A DNA stretch of 6,250 nucleotides, from assembly GCA_024278655.1 (NCBI GenBank), contig JAJRSV010000367.1, positions 1 to 6,250 of the forward strand, written 5' to 3'. Made by a program: the position numbers and the translations under genes. Of the stretch, positions 1-6,195 are shown piece after piece. A model generated the notes under the pieces. It had not been told where the DNA came from. It searched no databases and was given only the letters and a program-made list of their open reading frames with translations. The DNA comes from Bacteroidota bacterium (GTDB lineage Bacteria > Bacteroidota > Ignavibacteria > Ignavibacteriales > Ignavibacteriaceae). The stretch's first letter is position 1, and every line of letters begins with the position of its first letter.

Positions 1-1096
1 AATAATTATCCGGATGTTTTTCCTGCAAGATGTTCAATCCGGTTCCGTCCGGCATTGCAGCAGTTATACCGACGATGTTTTTATTCTTATCAACAAGTTC
101 GGTAAGTGCTGTTCCGAAAATTTTTGTGTATGATGGTTTTTCTGATTTCTTAATCGCTTTACCCGTTACTTTATCGAACGGGGTTGATGCATGCAAACGC
201 TGAACGTGATGTTCCGCCGGTTTATATCCTTTACCTTTTTCGGTTATTGCATGAACAAGGATAGGACCTTTTAAATCTTTTACGTGTTCAAAAATTCTTA
301 TTAGCTGATGAAGGTTGTGTCCGTTCACAGGACCAAAATATCTGAAGCCGAGTGCTTCGAACAACATACCAGGAGTAATAACGGCTTTAATTCCCGATTC
401 CAGTCTTGAGGCAATCTTTCTCAAACGGTCACCGAATTGATCTAACTTACCGGTTAAGTCCCAAATCTGTCCTTTGAATTTGTTGTAATCGGGATGGGCA
501 ATCATTTCGGTAAAGTAGTTGGATATCTGCCAAACATTAGGAGCAATAGACATACGGTTATCGTTCAGCACAACAATCAAATCCGATTTATTAATTCCGG
601 AATTATTCATTGCTTCGTAAGCCATACCGCCGGTCATTGCACCGTCGCCTGTAATGGCAATAACTTTTTTGTTTTCCTTTTTAATGTCGCGTGCTATTGC
701 CATACCGAGTGCGGCGGAAATAGATGTTGAAGCGTGTCCTGCACCAAACGCATCGTATTCACTTTCGGTTCTTTTAAGAAAACCGCTAATACCACCGAAT
801 CTTCTTATTCTTTTAAGAGCTTCTTTTCTTCCCGTAATAATTTTATGCGGATATGCCTGATGACCGACATCCCAAACCACAAGGTCGTAAGGTGTGTTAA
901 ATACTTTGTGAACGGCAACGGTAAGTTCCACAGCACCAAGCCCGCCGCCAAAGTGCCCGCCTATTTCGGAAATAGTATCAATCATATATTCCCGTATGTC
1001 GCGGCATAAATCTTTCAGGTGACCTAAGTCCATCTGCTTGATATCGGCAGGTGTATCGACTTTTGAAAGAACGGGATATTTATTGGAATCGATCAT
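1..1096 (-). CDS. dxs: 1-deoxy-D-xylulose-5-phosphate synthase, N-terminal 365 residues (runs off left edge)
   Basis: This thiamine-diphosphate enzyme condenses pyruvate with glyceraldehyde 3-phosphate to make 1-deoxy-D-xylulose 5-phosphate. It is the first step of the MEP isoprenoid pathway and also feeds thiamine and pyridoxal synthesis; it is cytoplasmic. Seen in the translation: GGHFGGGLG with the conserved His at 48, WDVGHQAYPHK at 75-85, GHASTSISAALGMA at 120-133, the thiamine-diphosphate/Mg motif GDGAMTGGMAYEAMNN at 150-165 closing with NDN at 178-180, FGPVNGH at 254-260, and EKGKGYKPAE at 286-295. The window ends at HPDNY, just before the expected DVxIAEQHA segment that carries the catalytic Glu, so about 260 residues of a usual 620-640 are missing because of the window edge, not a mutation. 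The ATG at 1096 is chosen because GGAG sits 8 bases upstream and the N-terminus aligns with the family. It lies 19 bases after xseB. Odd: NDNRMSIAPNVW, where the family commonly has E or another residue after NDN and NVG. Identity is near certain. Confidence 0.97.
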   Translation of the reverse strand, partial: MIDSNKYPVLSKVDTPADIKQMDLGHLKDLCRDIREYMIDTISEIGGHFGGGLGAVELTVAVHKVFNTPYDLVVWDVGHQAYPHKIITGRKEALKRIRRFGGISGFLKRTESEYDAFGAGHASTSISAALGMAIARDIKKENKKVIAITGDGAMTGGMAYEAMNNSGINKSDLIVVLNDNRMSIAPNVWQISNYFTEMIAHPDYNKFKGQIWDLTGKLDQFGDRLRKIASRLESGIKAVITPGMLFEALGFRYFGPVNGHNLHQLIRIFEHVKDLKGPILVHAITEKGKGYKPAEHHVQRLHASTPFDKVTGKAIKKSEKPSYTKIFGTALTELVDKNKNIVGITAAMPDGTGLNILQEKHPDNY

Positions 1097-1103
1097 TTAA
1101 TTT

Positions 1104-1108
1104 TCTCC
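1104..1108 (-). promoter_or_regulatory. Shine-Dalgarno site of dxs
   Basis: The minus strand reads GGAGA here, with 8 bases between GGAG and the dxs ATG. It lies in the 19-base xseB-dxs gap. It is the only clear Shine-Dalgarno sequence among the five genes of the window and supports the chosen dxs start. A small ATG overlapping it (ATGGAG...) opens a five-codon frame ending in TGA and is not taken as a gene. Confidence 0.6.
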
Positions 1109-1115
1109 ATCTGTT

Positions 1116-1352
1116 TTAATCTTCAAATTCTTCATCGTCAACCGAAAAATCGGATAGCTCTTTTTTGAGTTCGGTAATTTTCAGTTCGGCTTTTTTTAGT
1201 GTATCGAGGCAGGCTTTGGACAACTTAACACCTTCTTCAAAAAGTGAGATTGCTTCGTCCAATCCAACCTCTTCGTTTTCGAGCTTGCTGCTTATTTCTT
1301 CAAGCCGCTGCAAATCCTGCTCGAATGTGGATTTTTGTTTTTTCTTAGTCAT
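1116..1352 (-). CDS. xseB: Exodeoxyribonuclease VII small subunit (XseB)
   Basis: XseB is the small accessory subunit of exonuclease VII, which degrades single-stranded DNA from both ends into short oligonucleotides. Several XseB copies bind the helical shaft of XseA; the complex is cytoplasmic. The protein is 78 aa, normal for the family, and almost wholly helical. Family signature seen: FEQDLQRLEEI at 10-20, LENEEVGLDEAISLFEEGV at 24-42, and KLSKACLDTLKKAELKI at 43-59. A lysine-rich N-terminus (3-7) and an acidic tail (72-78) flank the helices. I take the ATG at 1352; an in-frame TTG directly before it (1355) would add one residue. There is no evident Shine-Dalgarno sequence. It sits 28 bases after the xseA stop and 19 bases before dxs, so translation from a shared transcript is likely. 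Identity is well supported by the motif and by xseA next door. Confidence 0.96.
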   Translation of the reverse strand: MTKKKQKSTFEQDLQRLEEISSKLENEEVGLDEAISLFEEGVKLSKACLDTLKKAELKITELKKELSDFSVDDEEFED

Positions 1353-1380
1353 CAAATATCGACAAAATTAAAGAATAATA

Positions 1381-2571
1381 CTATGAATTAACTTTTATCT
1401 TACCGTCGTAAAATCTCAGCTCCGCAGCTTCGCCATTAACAAATTTTGAAGCACGTGTAATAAATTTAGAATTCTGCTTCACCAAAACAAAACCGCGCTT
1501 TAATGTTTTCTGAACATCGTGGCTTTCGATGGTTTGCGCCAGCAACGAAAGCTTTCCGTCAAGCATCAATATTTTACTGTCGATGTTCCTGCTCAAGCCG
1601 CTTATTGCATAATCGAGCTGCTGCTGTTTATTCCTGACCAGGTCAACAGGAAACCTGTAAGCATACGAACCGGTAAACATTTGTATGCTCTCTTTTGCAT
1701 TATTCAGAATTTCTTCAATTCTGTTTGATGCATTATATGAAAAATCGTTTATAAAGGCAAAAATATCATCGATGCTGGGAGTGGCAAGTTCCATCGCCAC
1801 CGAAGGAGTCGGAGCTCTTAAATCGGCAACATAATCTGCAATGGTTGTATCTACTTCGTGTCCAACCCCGCTTATAACCGGGATTTCGGATTCGAAAATT
1901 GCGCGTGCAACAATCTCTTCGTTAAATGCCCACAGGTCTTCAATCGAGCCGCCGCCTCGCCCGACGATTATAACATCAACATCATCTCTTTTATTCAGTT
2001 CTTCAATACTTTTCACAATCGATTCGGAGGCACCGCTTCCCTGCACTCTTGCCGGTGCAATTAATAGCTCCACAAGCGGAAATCTTCTTCCGGCAACACT
2101 TATCATATCTTTGAACGCCGCACCGTCGATTGCAGTAACAATTCCTATCTTTTTGGGGAAAGACGGAATCGGCTTTTTATATTCTTCATCGAACAATCCT
2201 TCGGCTTCTAACTTTGCTTTCAGCTTTTCGAAAGCGGCTTGCAGTTCACCCAATCCGGCGGGCTTCATCGATCTTACATCGAGCTGGTAAGTACCGCGCG
2301 GCGGATAGATTGTAATCTTTCCGTTAACAATTACTTTCATACCGTCCTGCGGAGTAAAGTAAACGTAATTGTTAATGCCCCGCCACATTGTGCAGTTTAT
2401 TACGGCATCGGAATCTTTAAGATTAAAATACCAGTGACCGGAAACGTGATCTTTAAAATTTGATATCTCACCTATTACGGAAACGCGTGAAAAATTTTCT
2501 TCGAGTACAAACTTGATTTCGCGTGTGATTTCGGAAACGGTTAATATGTCGGACTCAACATAATCTTGCAT
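1381..2571 (-). CDS. xseA: Exodeoxyribonuclease VII large subunit (XseA)
   Basis: XseA is the catalytic subunit of exonuclease VII, a Mg-independent single-strand exonuclease used in mismatch and damage repair. Domains seen: an N-terminal OB-fold for DNA binding at about 8-102 (VSVIGEISNFKDHVSGHWYF at 30-49, YPPRGTYQLDV at 89-99); a linker helix at 107-128; the catalytic domain at about 138-260; a helical region to about 350; and a short C-terminal segment with KRGFVLV at 358-364. The catalytic-site residues reported for the E. coli enzyme (Asp155, Arg205, His238, Asp241) all appear at the same numbers: GAAFKD ends at D155, GRGGGSIEDLW starts at 204, and GVGHEVD spans 235-241. At 396 aa it is about 60 residues shorter than the E. 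coli protein, with the shortfall in the helical part. The ATG at 2571 follows an A-rich leader without a Shine-Dalgarno sequence. It is followed by xseB after 28 bases. Odd: TAIDGAA at 146-152, where the family usually has TSPTGAA. Confidence 0.97.
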   Translation of the reverse strand: MQDYVESDILTVSEITREIKFVLEENFSRVSVIGEISNFKDHVSGHWYFNLKDSDAVINCTMWRGINNYVYFTPQDGMKVIVNGKITIYPPRGTYQLDVRSMKPAGLGELQAAFEKLKAKLEAEGLFDEEYKKPIPSFPKKIGIVTAIDGAAFKDMISVAGRRFPLVELLIAPARVQGSGASESIVKSIEELNKRDDVDVIIVGRGGGSIEDLWAFNEEIVARAIFESEIPVISGVGHEVDTTIADYVADLRAPTPSVAMELATPSIDDIFAFINDFSYNASNRIEEILNNAKESIQMFTGSYAYRFPVDLVRNKQQQLDYAISGLSRNIDSKILMLDGKLSLLAQTIESHDVQKTLKRGFVLVKQNSKFITRASKFVNGEAAELRFYDGKIKVNS

Positions 2572-2627
2572 TTTGTTTTGGGAAATTAAAAACCTGTTTT
2601 TGCTTGTTTATATCAGCTATTGCAAAA

Positions 2628-2656
2628 TAAATTTAGAATAGGTTGTAATATACAAA
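2628..2656 (-). promoter_or_regulatory. Possible Bacteroidota-type promoter for xseA-xseB-dxs
   Basis: On the minus strand there is TTTG (2653-2656), a 17-base gap, then TAAATTTA (2628-2635). This matches seven of the eight positions, counting the two free ones, of the TAnnTTTG -7 element of the Bacteroidota primary sigma factor, with a TTTG -33 element at a fair though slightly short spacing. It lies in the 94-base gap after the receptor gene, 56 bases before the xseA start. The gap is very AT-rich, so a chance match is quite possible. I see no convincing terminator between the receptor and xseA, so read-through is not excluded. Confidence 0.25.
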
Positions 2657-2665
2657 TTAAGCAGG

Positions 2666-5197
2666 TTAAAATTTAACACTGAACCCGAGTGTAGGCACTA
2701 TTGGGAACATGGTTGTAGGCACACGTTCAAGTGTAAGATTATCGGAAACATAATAATCGTACGCAATAACGTTTGAACGATTATAAACATTTATAACATC
2801 GAGATAAAAAACCCAATCCATTCCCCAATAATCTGCAAAAGCGTTCAGGCGTAAATCGAGACGATGGTAAACTGGCTTTCGTGCGTTAAGTTTTCTGTCA
2901 CCGTAATCGATATCGTAAATAACCGGGTCTTCGGCACCGGGATTGTTGGTTCCTTTTCTTGTGGCGATAACAGGAGTTTCCGGCACTCCGTCTAAATCTA
3001 AATCCTGCAATATTATTCGAGGTGTTATGCCGGTCGGTTGGCTGAAGGGAAATCCGGAACCGTACTGCCATCGTACACCCAATTCCAGCCAGCTATTAAT
3101 TTTATAATTCAATACAATGTTCACAGTATGCCGCTGATCGAAACGGAAAGGATATTTTATACCTTCTTCGAACCTGTTTGCAATTGCGTAAGAGTACGAA
3201 ATCCAGCCGGACAAAGGACTGTTGCCCCAAACATTTTTCTTTGCAAGATACAATTCGAATCCGTACGATTCGCCGAACGAACCGTTAACCGGAATTTGAG
3301 TTGTGGAATCTCCCTGAACCACTGCGGGCAAAGTCCAGCCGGAAGGATAGCGTTTGTCTTTTCCGGGAATCGGTTCCGTTACAAAACGGCTGCCCTGAAA
3401 AACTTTAGGGATGTATAAATTGGAGAAGTCTTTATAATATCCTTCAACTCTTATACTCCACTCGCTCGAAAGCCATCTCTCGATACCGGCAACGTAATGA
3501 ATAGACCTTTCGGCTTCTAATTGTTTTGTGTAAACATCCGACAGATCGTACAGAATTCCCTGGTCTCTTAACTTTTCGTAACCGGGCGATTGATAATAAA
3601 TGCCCCACATTGCTCTTATGGTTGTAAGATCGTCTATTGCATAAGATAACCCGATGCGCGGCGCAACATAAGTTTTACTTAAAATATCGTAATGATCAAT
3701 TCTTAAACTCGGTTGGAAGTACAACCTGTTCAACAGCTTAAAATTATCCTGAACATAAGCCCGGTAACGATTGTATTCTTTCACATCCTGCAAATCGCTT
3801 ATCGACGATCTGAAGTGCGGATTAGCCGCAAGAATAGCTTCAAGCTGCGGATCGAGCTCGAACTGAAAATCGATTATCGTTTTCATCAAGTCCGCGCCTA
3901 TGCCTGCTTCAATACGATGATCGCCGAGATGATATGTAAGTTTATCGTCGATGGAATATTTTATATAAGAAAAATCGGCGGCAAAGCTAAAGTTTAACAA
4001 ATAAGGTGCAAGTGTATCGGGTATGGTTTCTTCGAAACTGTTCCGGTTAAGAGAAGGATCGAGAACCTCCGAATCGAAATCGGTGGTGCCGTTGTTTTTG
4101 TAGTACGAAACAACAACTTTATTCAGAATATTTTTATTGGGTGAATAATGCCATGCAAATGCGGCAACATCGTTTCTCGTAATGTTATACACACCGATGC
4201 TGTCGGGGGTCCTTCTGTTTTCTCCGCTTATAACATTCACACCGTCACGCGAAAGTATACCTGTAAATAAAAATCTGTGCCCGTTGTACGGACCTATAGT
4301 CACCTTCGCCTGAAAATCATAAAAGTTCGGGAAGGTTGTATTGTCATCCACAAGCCCCGCGCTTTTAACGAACGGTTCGATTATCAAATCGTAGTAAGTT
4401 CTTCTTGAATTGAATAACCAGCTTCCTTTAAGGTTAAAGGGATTCTTTCCTTCCAATACAAGATTTGCTGAAACAATTGAAGCATTCAAACTACCGCTCA
4501 AGCTTTTCGATGTGGTACCTTCGCGGTTCGTAACATCGAGAACCGCCGAAAGCCGGTCGCCATACTTTGCGGGGAATCCGCCCGTAATAAGGTTTACGTT
4601 CGAAACCGCATCGGGATTGAACATACTTACAACGCCGTAAAGCCGGTATGGGTTGAATACTTCTACATCATCGATTACGATCAGGTTTTGATCGGGACCG
4701 CTTCCTCTTATAATTAATTGTGAGCTGAAGTCACTCGGTGCTAGTACGCCGGGCATCGACTGCAAAGTCCTGAAAACATCTTCGCCGGCTCCGGGTAAAA
4801 TTTTTGCGTTACGCGGATTGAGGTTTATCAAGCTTGTCCTCGCATCCCGCTGTTCCTGGTAATGATATCCTTTTACAATCACCTGTGCCACTTCAATTAC
4901 CGTGGGTTCCAACGTTACATTCAACTCAATCACTCTGCCGGCTTTTATTTCCACCTCTTCGGTTTTGGATGAATAACCGACGGCACTAAACTTGATTTTA
5001 TGCTTACCGGGTTTAAGTCCCTTTAATTCGTACTTCCCGTAAATATCAGTACTCGTTCCGACGCCTGTTTCAAGCACGATGATGTTAACACGCGGAATAG
5101 GAGATTCGCCGTCGCGCACTTTGCCCCATATTCCCCCGGTTTGGGCAAAGCCGATATTGCTGATAAAAATTAAAAAGACAAAAATTATTTTCTTCAT
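2666..5197 (-). CDS. TonB-dependent outer-membrane receptor with carboxypeptidase-regulatory-like N-terminal domain
   Basis: This is a gated outer-membrane barrel that would import an unknown ligand using TonB energy. Taking the ATG at 5197 gives 843 aa. Residues 1-18 form a signal peptide (MKKIIFVFL..., cleavage after GFA). Residues 21-97 are a carboxypeptidase-regulatory-like beta domain (GKVRDGESPIPRVNIIV, DIYGKYELKGLKPG, FSAVGY). Next comes VIEVAQVIVKG at 100-110, in the TonB-box-like position. The plug spans about 120-224, with LQSMPGVLAPSDF, IIRGSGPDQN, VIDDVEVFNP and GGFPAKYGDRLSAVLDV. The rest is a 22-strand-type barrel, with FRFDQRHTVN around 685-694, GSGFPFSQPTG, and a terminal Phe typical of outer-membrane proteins. 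An acidic DLDLDG loop sits at 732-737. An in-frame ATG at 5221 would add eight residues; I prefer 5197 because the protein then begins with a standard MKK signal peptide, but neither start has a Shine-Dalgarno sequence. No SusD-like partner lies in the window, so a glycan substrate is not indicated; the ligand (siderophore, cobalamin, peptide or other) cannot be read from the sequence. The upstream exported-protein gene, 68 bases away, may be co-transcribed. Confidence 0.93.
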   Translation of the reverse strand: MKKIIFVFLIFISNIGFAQTGGIWGKVRDGESPIPRVNIIVLETGVGTSTDIYGKYELKGLKPGKHKIKFSAVGYSSKTEEVEIKAGRVIELNVTLEPTVIEVAQVIVKGYHYQEQRDARTSLINLNPRNAKILPGAGEDVFRTLQSMPGVLAPSDFSSQLIIRGSGPDQNLIVIDDVEVFNPYRLYGVVSMFNPDAVSNVNLITGGFPAKYGDRLSAVLDVTNREGTTSKSLSGSLNASIVSANLVLEGKNPFNLKGSWLFNSRRTYYDLIIEPFVKSAGLVDDNTTFPNFYDFQAKVTIGPYNGHRFLFTGILSRDGVNVISGENRRTPDSIGVYNITRNDVAAFAWHYSPNKNILNKVVVSYYKNNGTTDFDSEVLDPSLNRNSFEETIPDTLAPYLLNFSFAADFSYIKYSIDDKLTYHLGDHRIEAGIGADLMKTIIDFQFELDPQLEAILAANPHFRSSISDLQDVKEYNRYRAYVQDNFKLLNRLYFQPSLRIDHYDILSKTYVAPRIGLSYAIDDLTTIRAMWGIYYQSPGYEKLRDQGILYDLSDVYTKQLEAERSIHYVAGIERWLSSEWSIRVEGYYKDFSNLYIPKVFQGSRFVTEPIPGKDKRYPSGWTLPAVVQGDSTTQIPVNGSFGESYGFELYLAKKNVWGNSPLSGWISYSYAIANRFEEGIKYPFRFDQRHTVNIVLNYKINSWLELGVRWQYGSGFPFSQPTGITPRIILQDLDLDGVPETPVIATRKGTNNPGAEDPVIYDIDYGDRKLNARKPVYHRLDLRLNAFADYWGMDWVFYLDVINVYNRSNVIAYDYYVSDNLTLERVPTTMFPIVPTLGFSVKF

Positions 5198-5209
5198 CAA
5201 TGGATAGTT

Positions 5210-5261
5210 AAGAATATTCATTAAGAAATTCTATAACAAAAATTCTCCTGTGAATATTCTT
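5210..5261. repeat. 11-bp inverted repeat between the exported-protein and receptor genes
   Basis: AAGAATATTCA at 5210-5220 is the exact reverse complement of TGAATATTCTT at 5251-5261, with a 30-base spacer. Each arm also contains the self-complementary octamer GAATATTC. The repeat fills most of the gap between the two envelope genes, and its receptor-side arm overlaps the alternative receptor ATG at 5221. It could be a paired operator, an mRNA stem affecting receptor translation, or chance in AT-rich DNA. It is not a standard terminator: the stem is AT-rich, the loop is long and no U-tract follows. Confidence 0.5.
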
Positions 5262-5265
5262 GTGT

Positions 5266-6105
5266 TTAATCGAGATAAAATGAGAAGAAACCGGAGTAAA
5301 GTCCGAATGTGATTTCGCTGAAATTAACTGATGAATCACCTGGTTTTATGTTGTAGCGGTATCTTGCGTAAAACGTGAACGAATCTTCGATTGTGAACAG
5401 CCCGATTGATACTTCGGGACTTACACCGTTGCTGCCGGAAAAGTTTGTGAATGTAGATACTCCCGGCGAAATGTACTCGATGCCGGACACTTCATAAATT
5501 TTCTTGTAACCCAAACGCAAATAGTTCTTCGATTGAAAATTAAAAAAGTATGAGTACTCAAGCGAAATGAACCCGGACGGATAATCGAAACTTTTAGAGC
5601 GAAATGATATCAGCGGTATTTCTTTTGTTAAGCTGAAAGAGGTTTGACTGCCCATAATTCCGAAATTAGGATTAGGCAAAAGAAAAACCGCCGCACCGAA
5701 CAAGCACAGCTTTATGAGGTTTGCTTCTTCATCAATTTCCGGTTCATACGGCAAATTGAAATCGAATGTTTCGCTTGTGTATAAATTGCCGAGCGTATCT
5801 TCGGTTACAATTACAAAGTTTACTATTTTGCCTTTAAATTTTAACCCGGTTAAATCTATCTCTGTTTTATGCATATCGGAATATTCATCCGAAACAACAT
5901 AAGTGTAACGGTCATCGATAATTACTTTGCTTTTACAAACATCACTCGTAAAAAATGATAGCTTAAATGTATGCGGAAGTTCCGGCGTGGCATAAGCATC
6001 AATCAAGTACACTTCGATGGAATCGGTTTGTGCTTTCGCATCCGGAGTTATTAAACATAAGGTTAATAAAATCACCGAGAGAAAAAGCGGAAGTTTAATT
6101 TTCAT
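5266..6105 (-). CDS. Uncharacterised exported protein, predicted beta-rich and possibly outer-membrane
   Basis: I do not recognise a named function. The ATG at 6105 gives 279 aa. Residues 1-25 form a signal peptide (MKIKLPLFLSVILLTLCLIT..., cleavage after AKA before Gln26). There is no lipobox, so it is not a lipoprotein. Residues about 27-118 look like a beta-sandwich of fibronectin-III or IPT style (EVYLIDAY, HTFKLSFFTSD, FVIVTEDTLGN). An acidic linker PEIDEE follows, then a hydrophobic stretch LIKLCLFGAAVFLLP at 130-144. The C-terminal half alternates polar and aromatic/hydrophobic residues (GFISLEYSYFFNF, YLRLGYKKI, FTFYARYRYNI, ITFGLYSGFFSFYLD), as expected of transmembrane beta strands of a small barrel. 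An in-frame TTG at 6117 would add four residues; the ATG gives a cleaner signal peptide. No Shine-Dalgarno sequence is seen. It is co-oriented with, and 68 bases upstream of, the receptor gene, which suggests a shared envelope role. I have an impression of similar proteins in Ignavibacteria but cannot verify it. Confidence 0.82.
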   Translation of the reverse strand: MKIKLPLFLSVILLTLCLITPDAKAQTDSIEVYLIDAYATPELPHTFKLSFFTSDVCKSKVIIDDRYTYVVSDEYSDMHKTEIDLTGLKFKGKIVNFVIVTEDTLGNLYTSETFDFNLPYEPEIDEEANLIKLCLFGAAVFLLPNPNFGIMGSQTSFSLTKEIPLISFRSKSFDYPSGFISLEYSYFFNFQSKNYLRLGYKKIYEVSGIEYISPGVSTFTNFSGSNGVSPEVSIGLFTIEDSFTFYARYRYNIKPGDSSVNFSEITFGLYSGFFSFYLD

Positions 6106-6166
6106 TGCAGTAAACAACTTTGTAATAGTTAATTGAAATGTCGTCCGCTAATTTAACAATTATCCA

Positions 6167-6195
6167 ATTAGCATTAAATTTAAATCAACGGTCAA
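6167..6195 (-). promoter_or_regulatory. Possible sigma-70-like promoter upstream of the exported-protein gene
   Basis: On the minus strand TTGACC (6190-6195) is followed by exactly 17 bases and then GCTAAT (6167-6172). This matches five of six and four of six positions of the -35 and -10 consensus. Transcription would start near 6160, leaving a leader of about 55 bases before the ATG at 6105. The rest of 6106-6250 holds no gene that I can support. The region is AT-rich and the organism may use a different primary sigma consensus, so this is tentative. Confidence 0.35.

Noticed and set aside
494..1009. Three overlapping plus-strand open frames opposite dxs
   Set aside because: All overlap well-conserved Dxs motifs and resemble no protein family.
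1841..2290. Plus-strand open frame of 149 codons inside xseA
   Set aside because: It is fully antisense to conserved XseA catalytic motifs, is Ser/Pro/Thr-rich as expected from the reverse of biased codons, and shows no family signature.
2588..2601. AAAAAC-like hairpin followed by T residues between the receptor and xseA, considered as a terminator
   Set aside because: The stem is almost all A-T with a two-base centre, so it cannot form a stable hairpin. It also lies near the xseA start rather than near the receptor stop.
2592..2667. AACCTG/CAGGTT inverted pair across the receptor-xseA gap
   Set aside because: Only six base pairs with a spacer of more than 60 bases; expected by chance.
3038..3418. 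Plus-strand open frame of 126 codons inside the receptor
   Set aside because: It is antisense to the conserved barrel region and has no recognisable motif or start signal; it is a shadow of the receptor codons.
6040..6105. Lipoprotein signal in the exported protein because of Cys17
   Set aside because: The residues before the Cys (LLTL) do not fit a lipobox, while AKA before Gln26 fits an ordinary signal-peptidase site.
2666..6105. Polysaccharide-utilisation (SusC/SusD) locus
   Set aside because: The neighbour lacks a lipobox and SusD features, and the receptor, at 843 aa, is shorter than typical SusC proteins; no glycan enzymes are present.
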